A DNA stretch of 44,731 bases from Acidimicrobiales bacterium (GTDB taxonomy: Bacteria > Actinomycetota > Acidimicrobiia > Acidimicrobiales > MedAcidi-G1), in the NCBI GenBank assembly GCA_016845305.1, contig JAERSW010000119.1, positions 1 through 44,731 of the forward strand, written 5' to 3'. Shown here piece by piece: positions 22,969 through 33,136 of this stretch. The notes under the pieces are model-generated. The model saw nothing but the letters and a program-made list of their open reading frames with translations, had not been told where the DNA came from and ran no database searches. The position numbers and the translations under genes were made by a program. Every line of letters starts with the position of its first letter. The first letter of the stretch is position 1.

Positions 22969-24387
22969 GTGGAGACCACCCTTGAAACCCTGGACGGCGA
23001 CCGGGTCAAACTGACCGTCGCCGTCGACGAGACCGAGTTCGACGTCGCCGTCGACGCCGCCTTCAAGCGCATCGCCAAGGAGGTCCGGCTGCCCGGCTTC
23101 CGGCCCGGCAAGGCGCCCCGCAAGCTGCTGGAGGCCCGCCTCGGCGTGGCCGCCGGCCGCCAGGAGGCCATGCAGCAGGCCCTGCCCGACTACTACGGGC
23201 GTGCGCTGGTCGAGAACGAGGTCGACGCCATCGACCAGCCGGAGATCGAGATCACCGGCGGCACCGAGGAGGGTCCCCTGACCTTCGACGCCGTGGTGCC
23301 GGTCCGGCCCCGGGCCACGGTGGCCGGCCACGGCTCGCTGCGCGTCGAGATCGAGGGCCCCGAGGCCCGAGACGAGGACGTCCAGCAGCAGGTCGACGCC
23401 CTGCGCCGCCAGCACGGCACGTTGGAGGACGCCGGTCGCCCCGCCGAGGACGGCGACCAGGTCACCATCGACATCGAGGGCAGCGTGGACGGCGAGGCCG
23501 TCGAGGGCCTGACCACCACCGACTACCTCTACGAGGTGGGTGCCGGTGCCGTGGTCCCCGAGATCGACGAGAACCTCCGTGGCGCCTCGGCCGGCGACAC
23601 GCTCGAGTTCGACGCCGACCACCCGGAGGAGGAGGGCTCCTCGCTCTCGTTCGCCATCGAGGTCAAGGCCGTGCAGGAGCGGGTGCTCCCCGAGGCCGAC
23701 GACGCCTTCGCCGCCGAGGCGTCCGAGTTCGAGACGCTGGCCGACCTGGAGGCCGACCTCCGGGAACGCATCACCACGATGCGTCGTCGTCAGGCCGGGA
23801 TGATGGCCCGGGACCGGGTGGCCCAGGCCGTGGCCGACCTGGTGGAGCTCGACGTGCCCGACGCCCTGGTGGAGGCCGAGATCGACAATCGGATCAACGA
23901 GATGGCCATGCGGATGGGCTCGCAGGGCATCGACTTCGCCACCTACATGGAGGCCATGGGGCGGGACCTCGAGTCGATGCGCGACGAGATGCGCGACGGC
24001 GCCGAGATCGCGGCCCGGGTGGACCTGGGCCTGCGGGCCGTGGCCGACGCCGAGGGCCTGGAGGGCGACGGCGACCAGCTCGAGGAGTACCTGGGGATGC
24101 TGGCCGGGCAGACGGGGGGCGACGTGGACGGCATCCGCGAGGCCCTGACCGCCTCGGGTCGGATGCTCGAGGTGCGCTCCGACCTCCGCAAGCAGGCCGC
24201 CCTGGACTGGGTGCTGGAGCGGGCCGAGATCGTGGACGAGGACGGCAACGAGGTGGACCGGGCCCTGCTGGAACCGCCCGAGGAACCCGAGCCGGCCGCC
24301 ATCCCCGACGCCGGGGACGCGGTGGACGAGACTGTGGGTTCGGCCGACGACGAGGACGCGGTCGACGGAGGGGACGAGGAAGAGTGA
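22969..24387 (+). CDS. tig: Trigger factor
   Basis: A 472-residue trigger factor, the ribosome-bound chaperone and peptidyl-prolyl isomerase that meets nascent chains. The ribosome-binding signature GFRPGKAP is at residues 43-50 in the N-terminal domain. The FKBP-like domain follows (about 155-245, starting [19 protein letters not shown]), then the helical C-terminal chaperone arms. The last 45 residues are an acidic, Glu/Asp-rich tail, common in actinobacterial trigger factors. Start is GTG with a TACACT box 9 nt upstream. The stop overlaps the GTG of clpP (GTGA). The grouping with clpP and clpX is the common bacterial order. Confidence 0.96.
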   Translation: METTLETLDGDRVKLTVAVDETEFDVAVDAAFKRIAKEVRLPGFRPGKAPRKLLEARLGVAAGRQEAMQQALPDYYGRALVENEVDAIDQPEIEITGGTEEGPLTFDAVVPVRPRATVAGHGSLRVEIEGPEARDEDVQQQVDALRRQHGTLEDAGRPAEDGDQVTIDIEGSVDGEAVEGLTTTDYLYEVGAGAVVPEIDENLRGASAGDTLEFDADHPEEEGSSLSFAIEVKAVQERVLPEADDAFAAEASEFETLADLEADLRERITTMRRRQAGMMARDRVAQAVADLVELDVPDALVEAEIDNRINEMAMRMGSQGIDFATYMEAMGRDLESMRDEMRDGAEIAARVDLGLRAVADAEGLEGDGDQLEEYLGMLAGQTGGDVDGIREALTASGRMLEVRSDLRKQAALDWVLERAEIVDEDGNEVDRALLEPPEEPEPAAIPDAGDAVDETVGSADDEDAVDGGDEEE

Positions 24388-25043
24388 ACCCGGTGACCGG
24401 CCTGGCCGGACTGCGCGTGCAGAACTACCTCGTTCCGACGGTCGTCGAGCAGACCAACCGGGGCGAGCGGGCCTTCGACCTGTACTCCCGCCTGCTCAAG
24501 GAGAACATCGTCTTCATCGGCACGCCGATCGACGACACGGTGGCCAACCTGATCTGCGCCCAGTTGCTCCACCTGGAGTCGGAGAACCCCGACCGGGACA
24601 TCAGCCTCTACATCAACTCGCCGGGTGGCGACATCAACGCCCTGTTCGCCATCTACGACACGATGCAGTACATCAAGCCCGACGTCACCACCATCTGCTT
24701 CGGGCAGGCGGCATCGGCCGCCGCGGTGCTGCTGGCCGCCGGCACGCCGGGCAAGCGCCTGGCCCTGCCGCACTCCCGGGTGCTGATCCACCAGCCGTAC
24801 GCCGGCGCCTCCGGCCAGGTCTCCGACATCGAGCTGGCCTCGAAGGAGATCCAGCGGCTGAAGGTCCAGCTCGAGGAGATCCTGGCCCGCCACACCGGGC
24901 AGGACGCCGAGCGCATCCACGCCGACACCGACCGGGACTTCGTCATGACGGCCGAGGAGGCCAAGGAGTACGGCATCATCGACGAGGTCATCGACCAGCG
25001 GAACCTGGCCGACAACAGCGGGCCGATCTCCGCCGTCGAGTAG
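24384..25043 (+). CDS. clpP: ATP-dependent Clp protease proteolytic subunit ClpP
   Basis: A 219-residue ClpP serine protease subunit that forms the barrel working with ClpX. The catalytic triad is Ser111 (GQAASAAA), His136 (LIHQP) and Asp185 (ADTDRD), with exactly the family spacing. Other marks are [30 protein letters not shown] and [25 protein letters not shown] 24384 overlaps the tig stop; GTG 24393 is an alternative start, and the choice changes three residues. Only one clpP is seen here, whereas many actinobacteria have two adjacent clpP genes. clpX follows after 36 nt. Confidence 0.96.
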   Translation: MNPVTGLAGLRVQNYLVPTVVEQTNRGERAFDLYSRLLKENIVFIGTPIDDTVANLICAQLLHLESENPDRDISLYINSPGGDINALFAIYDTMQYIKPDVTTICFGQAASAAAVLLAAGTPGKRLALPHSRVLIHQPYAGASGQVSDIELASKEIQRLKVQLEEILARHTGQDAERIHADTDRDFVMTAEEAKEYGIIDEVIDQRNLADNSGPISAVE

Positions 25044-25079
25044 CAGCGGCCGAAGCACGGGACCAGGGGGACCAGGGGC

Positions 25080-26348
<1,269 letters not shown>

Positions 26349-26391
26349 CCGGACGGGGACGGCTCCGGTGGGGTCCCCTTCGGAGCCGAGC

Positions 26392-27747
26392 GTGCGCGAC
26401 ATGCGCACCGCGCTGCGCTTCCTCGAGCGCTTCACCAACCTGGAGGCCGCAGCAGGCCGGATCCACGGCCTGAGCCTGGAGGCCATGCGCGGCCTGGTCG
26501 GGGTGATGGGCGACCCGCACCGCGACGTGCGGTCCGTCCACGTGACGGGCACCAACGGCAAGGGGTCGGTGTCGGCCATGGTGTCGTCGCTGCTGACCGC
26601 GGCCGGGTTGAAGGTGGGCGGGTACTCCAGCCCGCACGTCGACACGGTGCGGGAACGCCTGACCATGGGCGGCGAGATGATCGGCGAGGAGGCCTTCGCC
26701 GAGGTGGTGGCCGACCTGGAGCGCTACGCGGCGGTGGCGCCGGAGCGGCCCTCGTACTTCGAGCTGCTGACCGCGGCGGCCTTCCTCTGGTTCAGCAACG
26801 AGGCGGTCGAGGCGGCCGTGGTCGAGGTGGGGCTGCTGGGCCGCTACGACGCCACGAACGTCATCGACGCCGACGTGTCGGTGGTGACCAACATCGGGCG
26901 GGACCACACCGACGGGTCGGGCGACTGGCGGCGCGACGTGGCCTCGGAGAAGGCGGGGATCATCCGGGCCGGGCGTCCCCTGGTGCTGGGCGAGACGTCG
27001 ATCGACCTCCGGGAGGTCTTCGCCGCCGAGGCACCGGATCCGCTGCTGGAGCGGGGCGTGGACTTCGGGGTGCGGGGTGCCGAGCCGGCGGTCGGCGGCC
27101 AGGTGCTCGACCTGTGGACCCCGTCGGGCGACCACGCCGAGGTGTTCCTCCCGCTGCACGGCTCCCACCAGGCCGACAACGCGGGGATCGCCCTGACCGC
27201 CGCCGAGGCCTTCCTGGGAGCGCCGCTGGGTGCCGACGCGGTGGCCGAGGGCTTCGGGTCGGTGTCCATTCCGGGCCGGATGGAGGTGGCGGCCGCCGAG
27301 CCGCTGGTCGTCCTGGACGGTGCCCACAACCAGCAGGCGGTCCGTGCCCTGGTGGCCGCCGTCCCCGAGGTGTTCGGCGCGGCCCGTCGGATCCTGGTGG
27401 TCGGTTCGCTGGGACCGCGGGAGCCCGCCGAGGTCTTCGACGAGCTGGTGCCGCTGGCGCCCGACCTGGTCATCGCCTGCACGGCGCCGTCGCCCCGCGC
27501 CGTGCCGGCCGCCGACCTGGCGGCGCTGGCCCGTCAGCGGGGTATGGCCGCCGAGGCGGTGTCCGACGCCGTCGACGCGGTGCGCCTGGCCGTCACGGTG
27601 GCCGACGAGGCCGATCTGGTGCTGGTGACGGGATCGTTCTACGTGCTGTCGGCGGCACGGGAGGCGCTCGCCCTCCTGGCCGACGGGGAGGACGGGGACG
27701 ACGGGGCGGCGCTGCTCGAGGAGTGGCGTGACGAACCCGACACCTGA
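26392..27747 (+). CDS. folC: Folylpolyglutamate synthase / dihydrofolate synthase
   Basis: A 451-residue Mur-ligase-family enzyme that adds glutamates to folates (and may make dihydrofolate). The ATP-binding P-loop [10 protein letters not shown] is at residues 50-59, [20 protein letters not shown] provides the folate-binding region, [16 protein letters not shown] the next motif, and LDGAHNQQA the C-terminal Mur-ligase signature. Start choice: GTG 26392 has GGAG 6 nt upstream; ATG 26401 is possible and upstream in-frame starts lie in unconserved sequence. In many actinobacteria folC follows valS; here it follows clpX, with ndk after it as usual. Confidence 0.93.
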   Translation: MRDMRTALRFLERFTNLEAAAGRIHGLSLEAMRGLVGVMGDPHRDVRSVHVTGTNGKGSVSAMVSSLLTAAGLKVGGYSSPHVDTVRERLTMGGEMIGEEAFAEVVADLERYAAVAPERPSYFELLTAAAFLWFSNEAVEAAVVEVGLLGRYDATNVIDADVSVVTNIGRDHTDGSGDWRRDVASEKAGIIRAGRPLVLGETSIDLREVFAAEAPDPLLERGVDFGVRGAEPAVGGQVLDLWTPSGDHAEVFLPLHGSHQADNAGIALTAAEAFLGAPLGADAVAEGFGSVSIPGRMEVAAAEPLVVLDGAHNQQAVRALVAAVPEVFGAARRILVVGSLGPREPAEVFDELVPLAPDLVIACTAPSPRAVPAADLAALARQRGMAAEAVSDAVDAVRLAVTVADEADLVLVTGSFYVLSAAREALALLADGEDGDDGAALLEEWRDEPDT

Positions 27748-27775
27748 GCCGATCGGCACCGTCGGGCGACGGCCG

Positions 27776-27781
27776 TAGCCT
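27776..27781 (+). promoter_or_regulatory. -10 box of ndk (TAGCCT), leaderless
   Basis: TAGCCT ends 6 nt before ATG 27788, with no Shine-Dalgarno. Confidence 0.55.
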
Positions 27782-27787
27782 GCCGGC

Positions 27788-28195
27788 ATGGATCGAACCC
27801 TCGTCATCTGCAAGCCCGACGCCGTGGAACGCGGCCTCGTCGGGGAGATCATCGGCCGCCTCGAGCGCAAGGGCCTGACCATCGCCGCCGCCGAGCTGCG
27901 CAGCCTCGACGCGGACACCCTGGCGCGGCACTACGAGGAGCACGTCGGCAAGGGCTTCTACGACGACCTGGTGGCCTTCATGTCCCGGTCGCCGGCCATG
28001 GTGCTGGTCGTGGAGGGCCCGGAGGACACCTTCGCCGTGGTGCGGACCCTGATGGGCACCACCAACCCGCGGGAGGCCGCTCCGGGGACCATCCGGGGCG
28101 ACTTCGGCCTGGTGATGACCGAGAACCTGGTGCACGGCTCGGACTCGGTGGACTCCGCCGAGCGGGAGATCGGGATCTTCTTCCCCGGCCTGTAG
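27788..28195 (+). CDS. ndk: Nucleoside diphosphate kinase
   Basis: A 135-residue NDK that transfers the terminal phosphate among nucleoside triphosphates through a phosphohistidine. The catalytic His116 is in NLVHGSDS; TLVICKPDAVERGLVGEI at the start and GTTNPREAAPGTIRGDFG before the active site are standard. Length is normal. TAGCCT 6 nt before the ATG suggests a leaderless mRNA, so ndk probably has its own promoter and not only folC readthrough. A weak hairpin with a TTT follows the stop (28196-28210). Confidence 0.97.
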   Translation: MDRTLVICKPDAVERGLVGEIIGRLERKGLTIAAAELRSLDADTLARHYEEHVGKGFYDDLVAFMSRSPAMVLVVEGPEDTFAVVRTLMGTTNPREAAPGTIRGDFGLVMTENLVHGSDSVDSAEREIGIFFPGL

Positions 28196-28210
28196 CCCGC
28201 CAGCGGGTTT
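28196..28210 (+). terminator. Weak hairpin after ndk
   Basis: CCCG and CGGG pair around a 4-nt loop directly after the ndk stop and are followed by TTT. The stem is short, so this is only a possible terminator. Confidence 0.3.
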
Positions 28211-28268
28211 CCAAGCGCACAGCGTGGTCGGCTGGGCGCGGAGAGTGGCATCCGGCCGGCGGACGCGT

Positions 28269-28274
28269 TACGGT
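28269..28274 (+). promoter_or_regulatory. Candidate -10 box of mreB (TACGGT)
   Basis: TACGGT lies 74 nt before the mreB ATG, so this transcript would carry a leader of about 65 nt, which contains the hairpin at 28288-28313. No clear -35. Confidence 0.4.
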
Positions 28275-28287
28275 TCCGTCTGGACCC

Positions 28288-28313
28288 GGGCGGACGCGCC
28301 CCGACGTCCGCCT
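28288..28313 (+). promoter_or_regulatory. Leader hairpin upstream of mreB
   Basis: GGCGGAC and GTCCGCC pair across a 10-nt loop about 13 nt after the -10 box. The element matches the leader hairpin at 15321-15346 at 20 of 26 positions. It lies 36 nt before the mreB start, so it is not directly on the ribosome binding site. Confidence 0.4.
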
Positions 28314-28348
28314 GCCGCGTTCGAGACCGACGGAGACACCCCGGGGCG

Positions 28349-29416
28349 ATGGTCGACCAGAGGAACAGACCCCCTGCCCGGCGTGGGTCCCGTCGGATCG
28401 TCCTCGGAGCGCGCGACGTCGCCGTCGACCTGGGCACGGCCAACACGCTGGTCTACGTCCGCGGCGAGGGCATCGTCCTCGACGAGCCGTCGGTGGTGGC
28501 CGCCAACGCCCTGGACGGCACGCCGGTGGCCGTGGGCCGGGAGGCCAAGCGGATGGCCGGCAGGACGCCCGACCGGATCAAGGTCGTCCGCCCGCTGAAG
28601 GACGGGGTGATCGCCGACTTCGACGTCTGCGAGAAGATGCTCCGGTACTTCATCCAGCAGGTCCACTCCCGCAAGTGGGCCAAGCCCCGCATGGTGATCT
28701 GCGTTCCGTCCGGCGTGACCGGCGTGGAGCGACGGGCCGTCCAGGAGGCCGCCGAGTACGCGGGGGCCCGACCCCCGGCCTACATCATCGAAGAGCCCAT
28801 GGCCGCGGCCATCGGCGCCGGCCTGCCGGTGGCCGAACCCACCGGGTCGATGATCGTCGACGTCGGCGGTGGGACCACCGAGGTCGCCGTCCTCTCCCTG
28901 GGCGGGGTGGTGGCCGCCCAGTCGTCGCGGGTCGGCGGCGACGAGATGGACGACGCCGTGAAGGGGTTCTTCAAGAAGGAGAAGGGGGTGGACATCGGCG
29001 ACCGGTTGGCCGAGGAGGTCAAGGTCCGCTTCGGTTCCGCCCATCCGCTGGTCCAGGAGATCCGGGCCGAGGTGCCGGGCCGGAACATGCGGACCGGCCT
29101 GCCCGACAAGGCGGTCTTCTCCACCCGCGAACTCCGCGAGGCCCTCGACGAGCCGGTGTCCGACGTGGTGGACGCGGTGAAGGTCACGCTGGACCGGACG
29201 CCGCCCGAACTGGCCGTCGACCTCATGGAACGGGGCATCACCCTGGCCGGTGGCGGCTCGCTGCTCATCGGGCTGGCCGACCGGCTCCGGGCCGAGACGG
29301 GGATGCCGGTCTGGATGGCCCCCGACCCGCTCACCGCGGTGGTGGAGGGGGCCGGACGGGTCCTCGAGGAGTTCTCGCGCTTCGGAGAGCTGATCTTCGG
29401 CGACGCTCCGGAGTAG
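28349..29416 (+). CDS. mreB: Rod shape-determining protein MreB
   Basis: A 355-residue bacterial actin that forms filaments under the membrane and guides side-wall synthesis. Phosphate-1 motif DLGTANTLVY, connect-1 region, phosphate-2 motif IVDVGGGTTEVAVLS and the adenosine motif LAGGGSLLIGL are present, as are the PRMVICVPSGVTGVERRAV and IIEEPMAAAIGAGLPV segments. The first 20 residues are a basic extension. No Shine-Dalgarno of note precedes ATG 28349. mreC begins 6 nt after the stop. It heads the elongation cluster mreBCD-mrdA-rodA and implies a rod-shaped or laterally growing cell, unlike polar-growing mycobacteria. Confidence 0.97.
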   Translation: MVDQRNRPPARRGSRRIVLGARDVAVDLGTANTLVYVRGEGIVLDEPSVVAANALDGTPVAVGREAKRMAGRTPDRIKVVRPLKDGVIADFDVCEKMLRYFIQQVHSRKWAKPRMVICVPSGVTGVERRAVQEAAEYAGARPPAYIIEEPMAAAIGAGLPVAEPTGSMIVDVGGGTTEVAVLSLGGVVAAQSSRVGGDEMDDAVKGFFKKEKGVDIGDRLAEEVKVRFGSAHPLVQEIRAEVPGRNMRTGLPDKAVFSTRELREALDEPVSDVVDAVKVTLDRTPPELAVDLMERGITLAGGGSLLIGLADRLRAETGMPVWMAPDPLTAVVEGAGRVLEEFSRFGELIFGDAPE

Positions 29417-29422
29417 GCGACG

Positions 29423-30280
29423 GTGGCGGCCCCCGGTGGTGGTCGGTCCCGGCCCACCCTGCTGATCCTGGTGGCGGCGGCCCTGACGCTGCTCACCATG
29501 CAGTACCGGGGCGTGGAGCCGCTGGCCGCCTTCCAGCGCGGCGTCCGGGACGTCGTCGAGCCGCTGCGGTCGGCCACCGACCGGGTCGCCTCGCCGTTCC
29601 GGTCGGCCTGGAACGGACTGCTCGACTACGACGAGGTGGTGGCCGAGAACGAGCGGCTGGCCGACGAGCTGGCCCGCCTGCGGGGGCGTCGCCTCACCGC
29701 CGAGGCCGACGCCGAACTCCTGGAACGCCTCCTCGGCGAGGTGGGGATCGACGTGGGGGGCCGACGCTCGGTCGTGGTGCGGATCCTCGGAACCCCACCC
29801 GGGAACTTCGCCACCCACACCATCGAGGTGGACAAGGGCAGCGACGACGGCCTCGCCGAGGGGATGCCGGTGGTGACGGCCGCCGGCCTGGTGGGTCGCC
29901 TGGAGACCGTCGACCGGTCGCGGTCCACGGTCCGGCTGGCCACCCACCCGGAGTTCCGGGTCGGGGTCCGCCTGGTGGGCTCCCAGGACGAGGGCCTGGC
30001 CCGGGGCGGCGGTCGAACGGGGTTCCTGGTCGTGGATGCCGGAATCCGCCTCGATGCCGAGGTGGAGGCCGGTGAGGTGGTGGTCACGTCCGGCGGTCGG
30101 AGCCTCTTCCCGCCCGACGTCCCGGTGGGGCGGGTCCTCGACCCCGACGACGATGCCGAGTTCGAGCGGGCCGTGGTCGTCGAGCCGGCGGCCTCGCTGG
30201 AGAACCTGAGCTTCCTCAACGTGCTCCTGATGGCGGACGAGCCGACCACCGGCGACCCGTCGGGCCTGCGGGGCGGGTGA
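29423..30280 (+). CDS. mreC: Rod shape-determining protein MreC
   Basis: A 285-residue MreC. A single transmembrane segment lies at about residues 10-27 (PTLLILVAAALTLL), then a coiled coil from about 74 to 110 (YDEVVAENERLADELARLRG), then the two beta-barrel domains of the family: VVVRILGTPPGNFATHTIEVDKGSDDGLAEGMPVV and later DAGIRLDAEVEAGEVVVTSGG. It links MreB to PBP2 outside the membrane. The start is GTG 29423, 6 nt after mreB, without its own Shine-Dalgarno, so coupled translation is likely. Confidence 0.93.
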   Translation: MAAPGGGRSRPTLLILVAAALTLLTMQYRGVEPLAAFQRGVRDVVEPLRSATDRVASPFRSAWNGLLDYDEVVAENERLADELARLRGRRLTAEADAELLERLLGEVGIDVGGRRSVVVRILGTPPGNFATHTIEVDKGSDDGLAEGMPVVTAAGLVGRLETVDRSRSTVRLATHPEFRVGVRLVGSQDEGLARGGGRTGFLVVDAGIRLDAEVEAGEVVVTSGGRSLFPPDVPVGRVLDPDDDAEFERAVVVEPAASLENLSFLNVLLMADEPTTGDPSGLRGG

Positions 30281-30284
30281 GCCG

Positions 30285-30845
30285 GTGACCGGCCGGTTCC
30301 GGGTCCTGGCCCTGCTGCTGACCGCGGCGACGCTGCAGGCCACCCTGTTCGACGAGGTCCGCGTCGACGGCGTGGCCGTCGAGTACCTCCTCCTGGTGGC
30401 CGTCCTGGCCGGCCACCACGGCGGCCCCGAACGCGGCGCCGTGGTGGCCTTCTTCGCCGGGCTCCTCCACGACTCGGTGGGGGTGTCGCCGCTGGGCCTC
30501 CACGCCCTGGCCTTCGCCCCGGTGGCCGTCGTGGTCGGCCACCTCTCGGTGCGCCTCGCCGCGGGCGCCCGCGGCCTGGCCGCCCTCGGCCTCCTGGCCG
30601 CCATCGCCGCGGGGGTGGCCGCCGCGACGGCCATCGGCACCGTGTTCGGCCTCCACCCGGTGGACGGATCCACCCTGCTGGGCACGGCACTGGTGGCCGC
30701 GCTGATGACCGGGACGGTGGCCCTGCCGACCAGCCGGATCGTCCGGTGGGCGGTGACGGGGGGCCTCCCGGTGGACGTCGCCGTGGACCGGGAGCCGGCC
30801 CGTGGTCCCCGGGCCACCGCGGCCGGTCGGGTCGGGCGGCGATGA
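30285..30845 (+). CDS. mreD: Rod shape-determining protein MreD
   Basis: A 186-residue integral membrane protein with about five hydrophobic segments, matching MreD in size and place. LLLTAATLQATLFDEVRVDGVAVEYLL is the family start, and FFAGLLHDSVGVSPLGLHALAF is the conserved loop with Gly-Leu-x-x-Asp. The C-terminal 25 residues are polar and Arg-rich. The start is GTG 30285, 4 nt after the mreC stop; its stop overlaps the mrdA ATG (ATGA). The family evolves fast, so place in the cluster is a main part of the evidence. Confidence 0.9.
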   Translation: MTGRFRVLALLLTAATLQATLFDEVRVDGVAVEYLLLVAVLAGHHGGPERGAVVAFFAGLLHDSVGVSPLGLHALAFAPVAVVVGHLSVRLAAGARGLAALGLLAAIAAGVAAATAIGTVFGLHPVDGSTLLGTALVAALMTGTVALPTSRIVRWAVTGGLPVDVAVDREPARGPRATAAGRVGRR

Positions 30846-33136
30846 ACGAATCCACCCGGTTCCGGATGAGGGTCCTGGCCATCGTCGGCCTGTCGTTGTT
30901 CGCCACCCTCGGCGTCCGGCTCTGGTACCTGCAGGTGATGACCAGCGAGCAGGCGGTGGCGGTGGCCCACAGCAACGTCACCCGCGTCATCCCGGTTCCC
31001 GCCCCCCGGGGGCGGATCCTCGACGTGCAGGGCCGGGTGCTGGTGGGCAACCGCACGACCACGGTCCTGACCATGAACCGCCACGAGCTCGAGGAGGCCG
31101 AGTTCGACGAGCAGCAGGTCCGGGAGCTGCTCACCGAGGTCGCCGTGGAGGTCAACCGGGGCGGACACCTGATGAAGGTGACCGACGTGGAGCGGGCGTT
31201 GAACGACCCGTCCTACGGCCGCTACGACGACGTGCCCATCGCCCATGACGTGGGCGAGGACCTCCTCGTCTACTTCGGCGAACGTGGCGAGCGCTTCCCC
31301 GGCGTGCGGGTGTCGGAGAGCACCGTGCGGTCCTACCTGTACGGCGACCTGGCCACCCACGTCCTGGGCTGGGTGGGCCCGGTCAACGACGCCGAGCTGC
31401 GCAGTCGCCGTCCGCCGGAGGGCAAGGCGTACCGCCTGCGCGACCACATCGGAAAGGCCGGCGTGGAGCTCATGTTCGAGGACGACCTGCGGGGCGTGGC
31501 CGGTCGCAAGGTGGTGGAGGTGGACCGGCTCGGCCAGATCGTGCGGGAACGCCCCGACCTCTTCGTGCCGCCGGTGCGGGGCGACGATGTCGTCCTGTCG
31601 ATCGACGTGGACGTCCAGTACCTGGCCGAGCGGGAGCTGGAGCGGTCCATCCACCGGGCCCGAACCCAGGAGCCCGAACCGGACCCGAAGGACCCGTCGC
31701 GCCTCCTGCCGGCCTACGACGCGCCCGGCGGGGCGGTGGTGGTCCTGGACCCGACCGACGGGTCGGTGGTGGCGCTGGCGTCGTACCCGACCTACGACCC
31801 GAACGAGTCGATCGGCGGGTTCTCCTCGGAGCAGTGGGCCGAGCTGAACGATCCGGCCAACGACCTCCCCATGTTCAACCGGGCCATCCAGGGCGAGTAC
31901 GCCCCCGGCTCGACCTTCAAGTTGTTCACGGCGCACGCCGCCTGGCACGCCGGGGTGTTCGGCGTGGGGGCGGTTCCGAGGGCCGACGTGGCCGGCCATG
32001 ACCCCGGCGCCTACGTGTTGCGCAGCTGTGGTGACGTGGACCCCACCGACCCGCCACCCGGGTGCCGCTACCGCAACGCCGGGGAGAAGCAGTACGACGA
32101 CGTGGACCTGGTCCGGAGCCTCACCGTGTCGAGCGACGTCTACTACTACCGGATCGGCGAGTCGATCTACGTCACCCCCGGTCATCCCGACACGGCCATC
32201 CAGGACGCGGCGACCGCCTACGGGCTCGGCCTGGAGACGGGGATCACCCTGCCCTTCGAGCAGGACGGCTACCTGCCCACGCCGACCAACCGCCGGCAGC
32301 GCCACGAGGACAATCCGGTGGCCTTCCCGGAGTGGGGCTGGTCGACCGGCGACAACGTCATCACCGCCATCGGGCAGGGCGAGGTGCTGGCCACGCCGCT
32401 GCAGCTGGCCAACGCCTTCGCCACGTTCGCCAACGGGGGGACCCGCTACGCCCCCAACGTGGTCGATCGGGTGGTCGACCCGGACGGCGGGGTGGTCCGG
32501 GCCTTCGGACCGAGGGCACTGTCGGAGGTCCACCAGGACCCGGGCTTCCGGACGCGGGTCCTCGCCGGCCTGGTGGGGGTGACGGCCGACGAGGAGGGCA
32601 CCGCCTACTGGGCCTTCAACTCGGAGGCCACCGACGGGGTGTACTTCCCGCTGGACGAGTTCCCGGTGGCGGCCAAGACGGGCACGGCCGAGGTCCGGGG
32701 CAAGGCCGACACGTCGATCTTCGCCGCCTTCCTCCCGGCCGAGGCGCCGACCCACGTCGCGGTGGCCATCCTGGAGGAGGCGGGCTTCGGATCCAGCGTG
32801 GCCGCCCCCCTGGTGGCGCGCCTGATGGAGAAGGTGGCCGAGGGGACGGTCCCGCCGGCCCCGCTGGCCGCCCACCGCTATGCCCGGTCGACGGCGCTCC
32901 CGCTGTGCGTGGCCTGGCACCGCTGGCGGACCGGCGACACCCTGGACCGGTTGGACGCGGCCGATCCGACGGCCGCCGATGTCGGCGGCCCCGTCCTCGA
33001 CGCGTCGGGCCGGGTGGTGGTCCGGGGCATCCAGGTCGACTGCGCGGACCTGATCGGTGAGGTCCTCGACGCCTTCGACGGGCCGGGGGCCACCGATGCG
33101 ACGGGGGCCACCGATGGGACGGGGGCGAGCGGCTGA
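30842..33136 (+). CDS. mrdA: Penicillin-binding protein 2 (elongation transpeptidase)
   Basis: A 764-residue class B PBP that cross-links peptidoglycan during elongation with RodA. One N-terminal membrane segment (residues 9-30) is followed by the dimerisation domain starting PAPRGRILDVQGRVL. The transpeptidase motifs are Ser357 in GSTFK, SSD at 430-432, and Lys612 in KTGTAEV; Asp rather than Asn in the second motif is usual for PBP2. The C-terminal 90 residues after the enzyme domain are unusual, with two cysteines (LCVAW and VDCADL) and a tail repeating GATDATGATD. ATG 30842 overlaps the mreD stop, and the frame's upstream extension is meaningless. It overlaps rodA in TGATG. Confidence 0.95.
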   Translation: MNESTRFRMRVLAIVGLSLFATLGVRLWYLQVMTSEQAVAVAHSNVTRVIPVPAPRGRILDVQGRVLVGNRTTTVLTMNRHELEEAEFDEQQVRELLTEVAVEVNRGGHLMKVTDVERALNDPSYGRYDDVPIAHDVGEDLLVYFGERGERFPGVRVSESTVRSYLYGDLATHVLGWVGPVNDAELRSRRPPEGKAYRLRDHIGKAGVELMFEDDLRGVAGRKVVEVDRLGQIVRERPDLFVPPVRGDDVVLSIDVDVQYLAERELERSIHRARTQEPEPDPKDPSRLLPAYDAPGGAVVVLDPTDGSVVALASYPTYDPNESIGGFSSEQWAELNDPANDLPMFNRAIQGEYAPGSTFKLFTAHAAWHAGVFGVGAVPRADVAGHDPGAYVLRSCGDVDPTDPPPGCRYRNAGEKQYDDVDLVRSLTVSSDVYYYRIGESIYVTPGHPDTAIQDAATAYGLGLETGITLPFEQDGYLPTPTNRRQRHEDNPVAFPEWGWSTGDNVITAIGQGEVLATPLQLANAFATFANGGTRYAPNVVDRVVDPDGGVVRAFGPRALSEVHQDPGFRTRVLAGLVGVTADEEGTAYWAFNSEATDGVYFPLDEFPVAAKTGTAEVRGKADTSIFAAFLPAEAPTHVAVAILEEAGFGSSVAAPLVARLMEKVAEGTVPPAPLAAHRYARSTALPLCVAWHRWRTGDTLDRLDAADPTAADVGGPVLDASGRVVVRGIQVDCADLIGEVLDAFDGPGATDATGATDGTGASG

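Noticed and set aside
30746-30841. Longer N-terminus of PBP2 in the open frame upstream
   Set aside because: The extra residues are a shadow of mreD; ATG 30842 overlaps the mreD stop and begins right before the membrane segment.
28268-32920. A 1550-codon open frame on the minus strand opposite mreB-mrdA
   Set aside because: It is a shadow of the strong GC bias at third codon positions of the genes on the plus strand. The translation has no domains and is rich in His, Gly, Arg and Val, and real MreB, MreC, MreD and PBP2 motifs are on the other strand.
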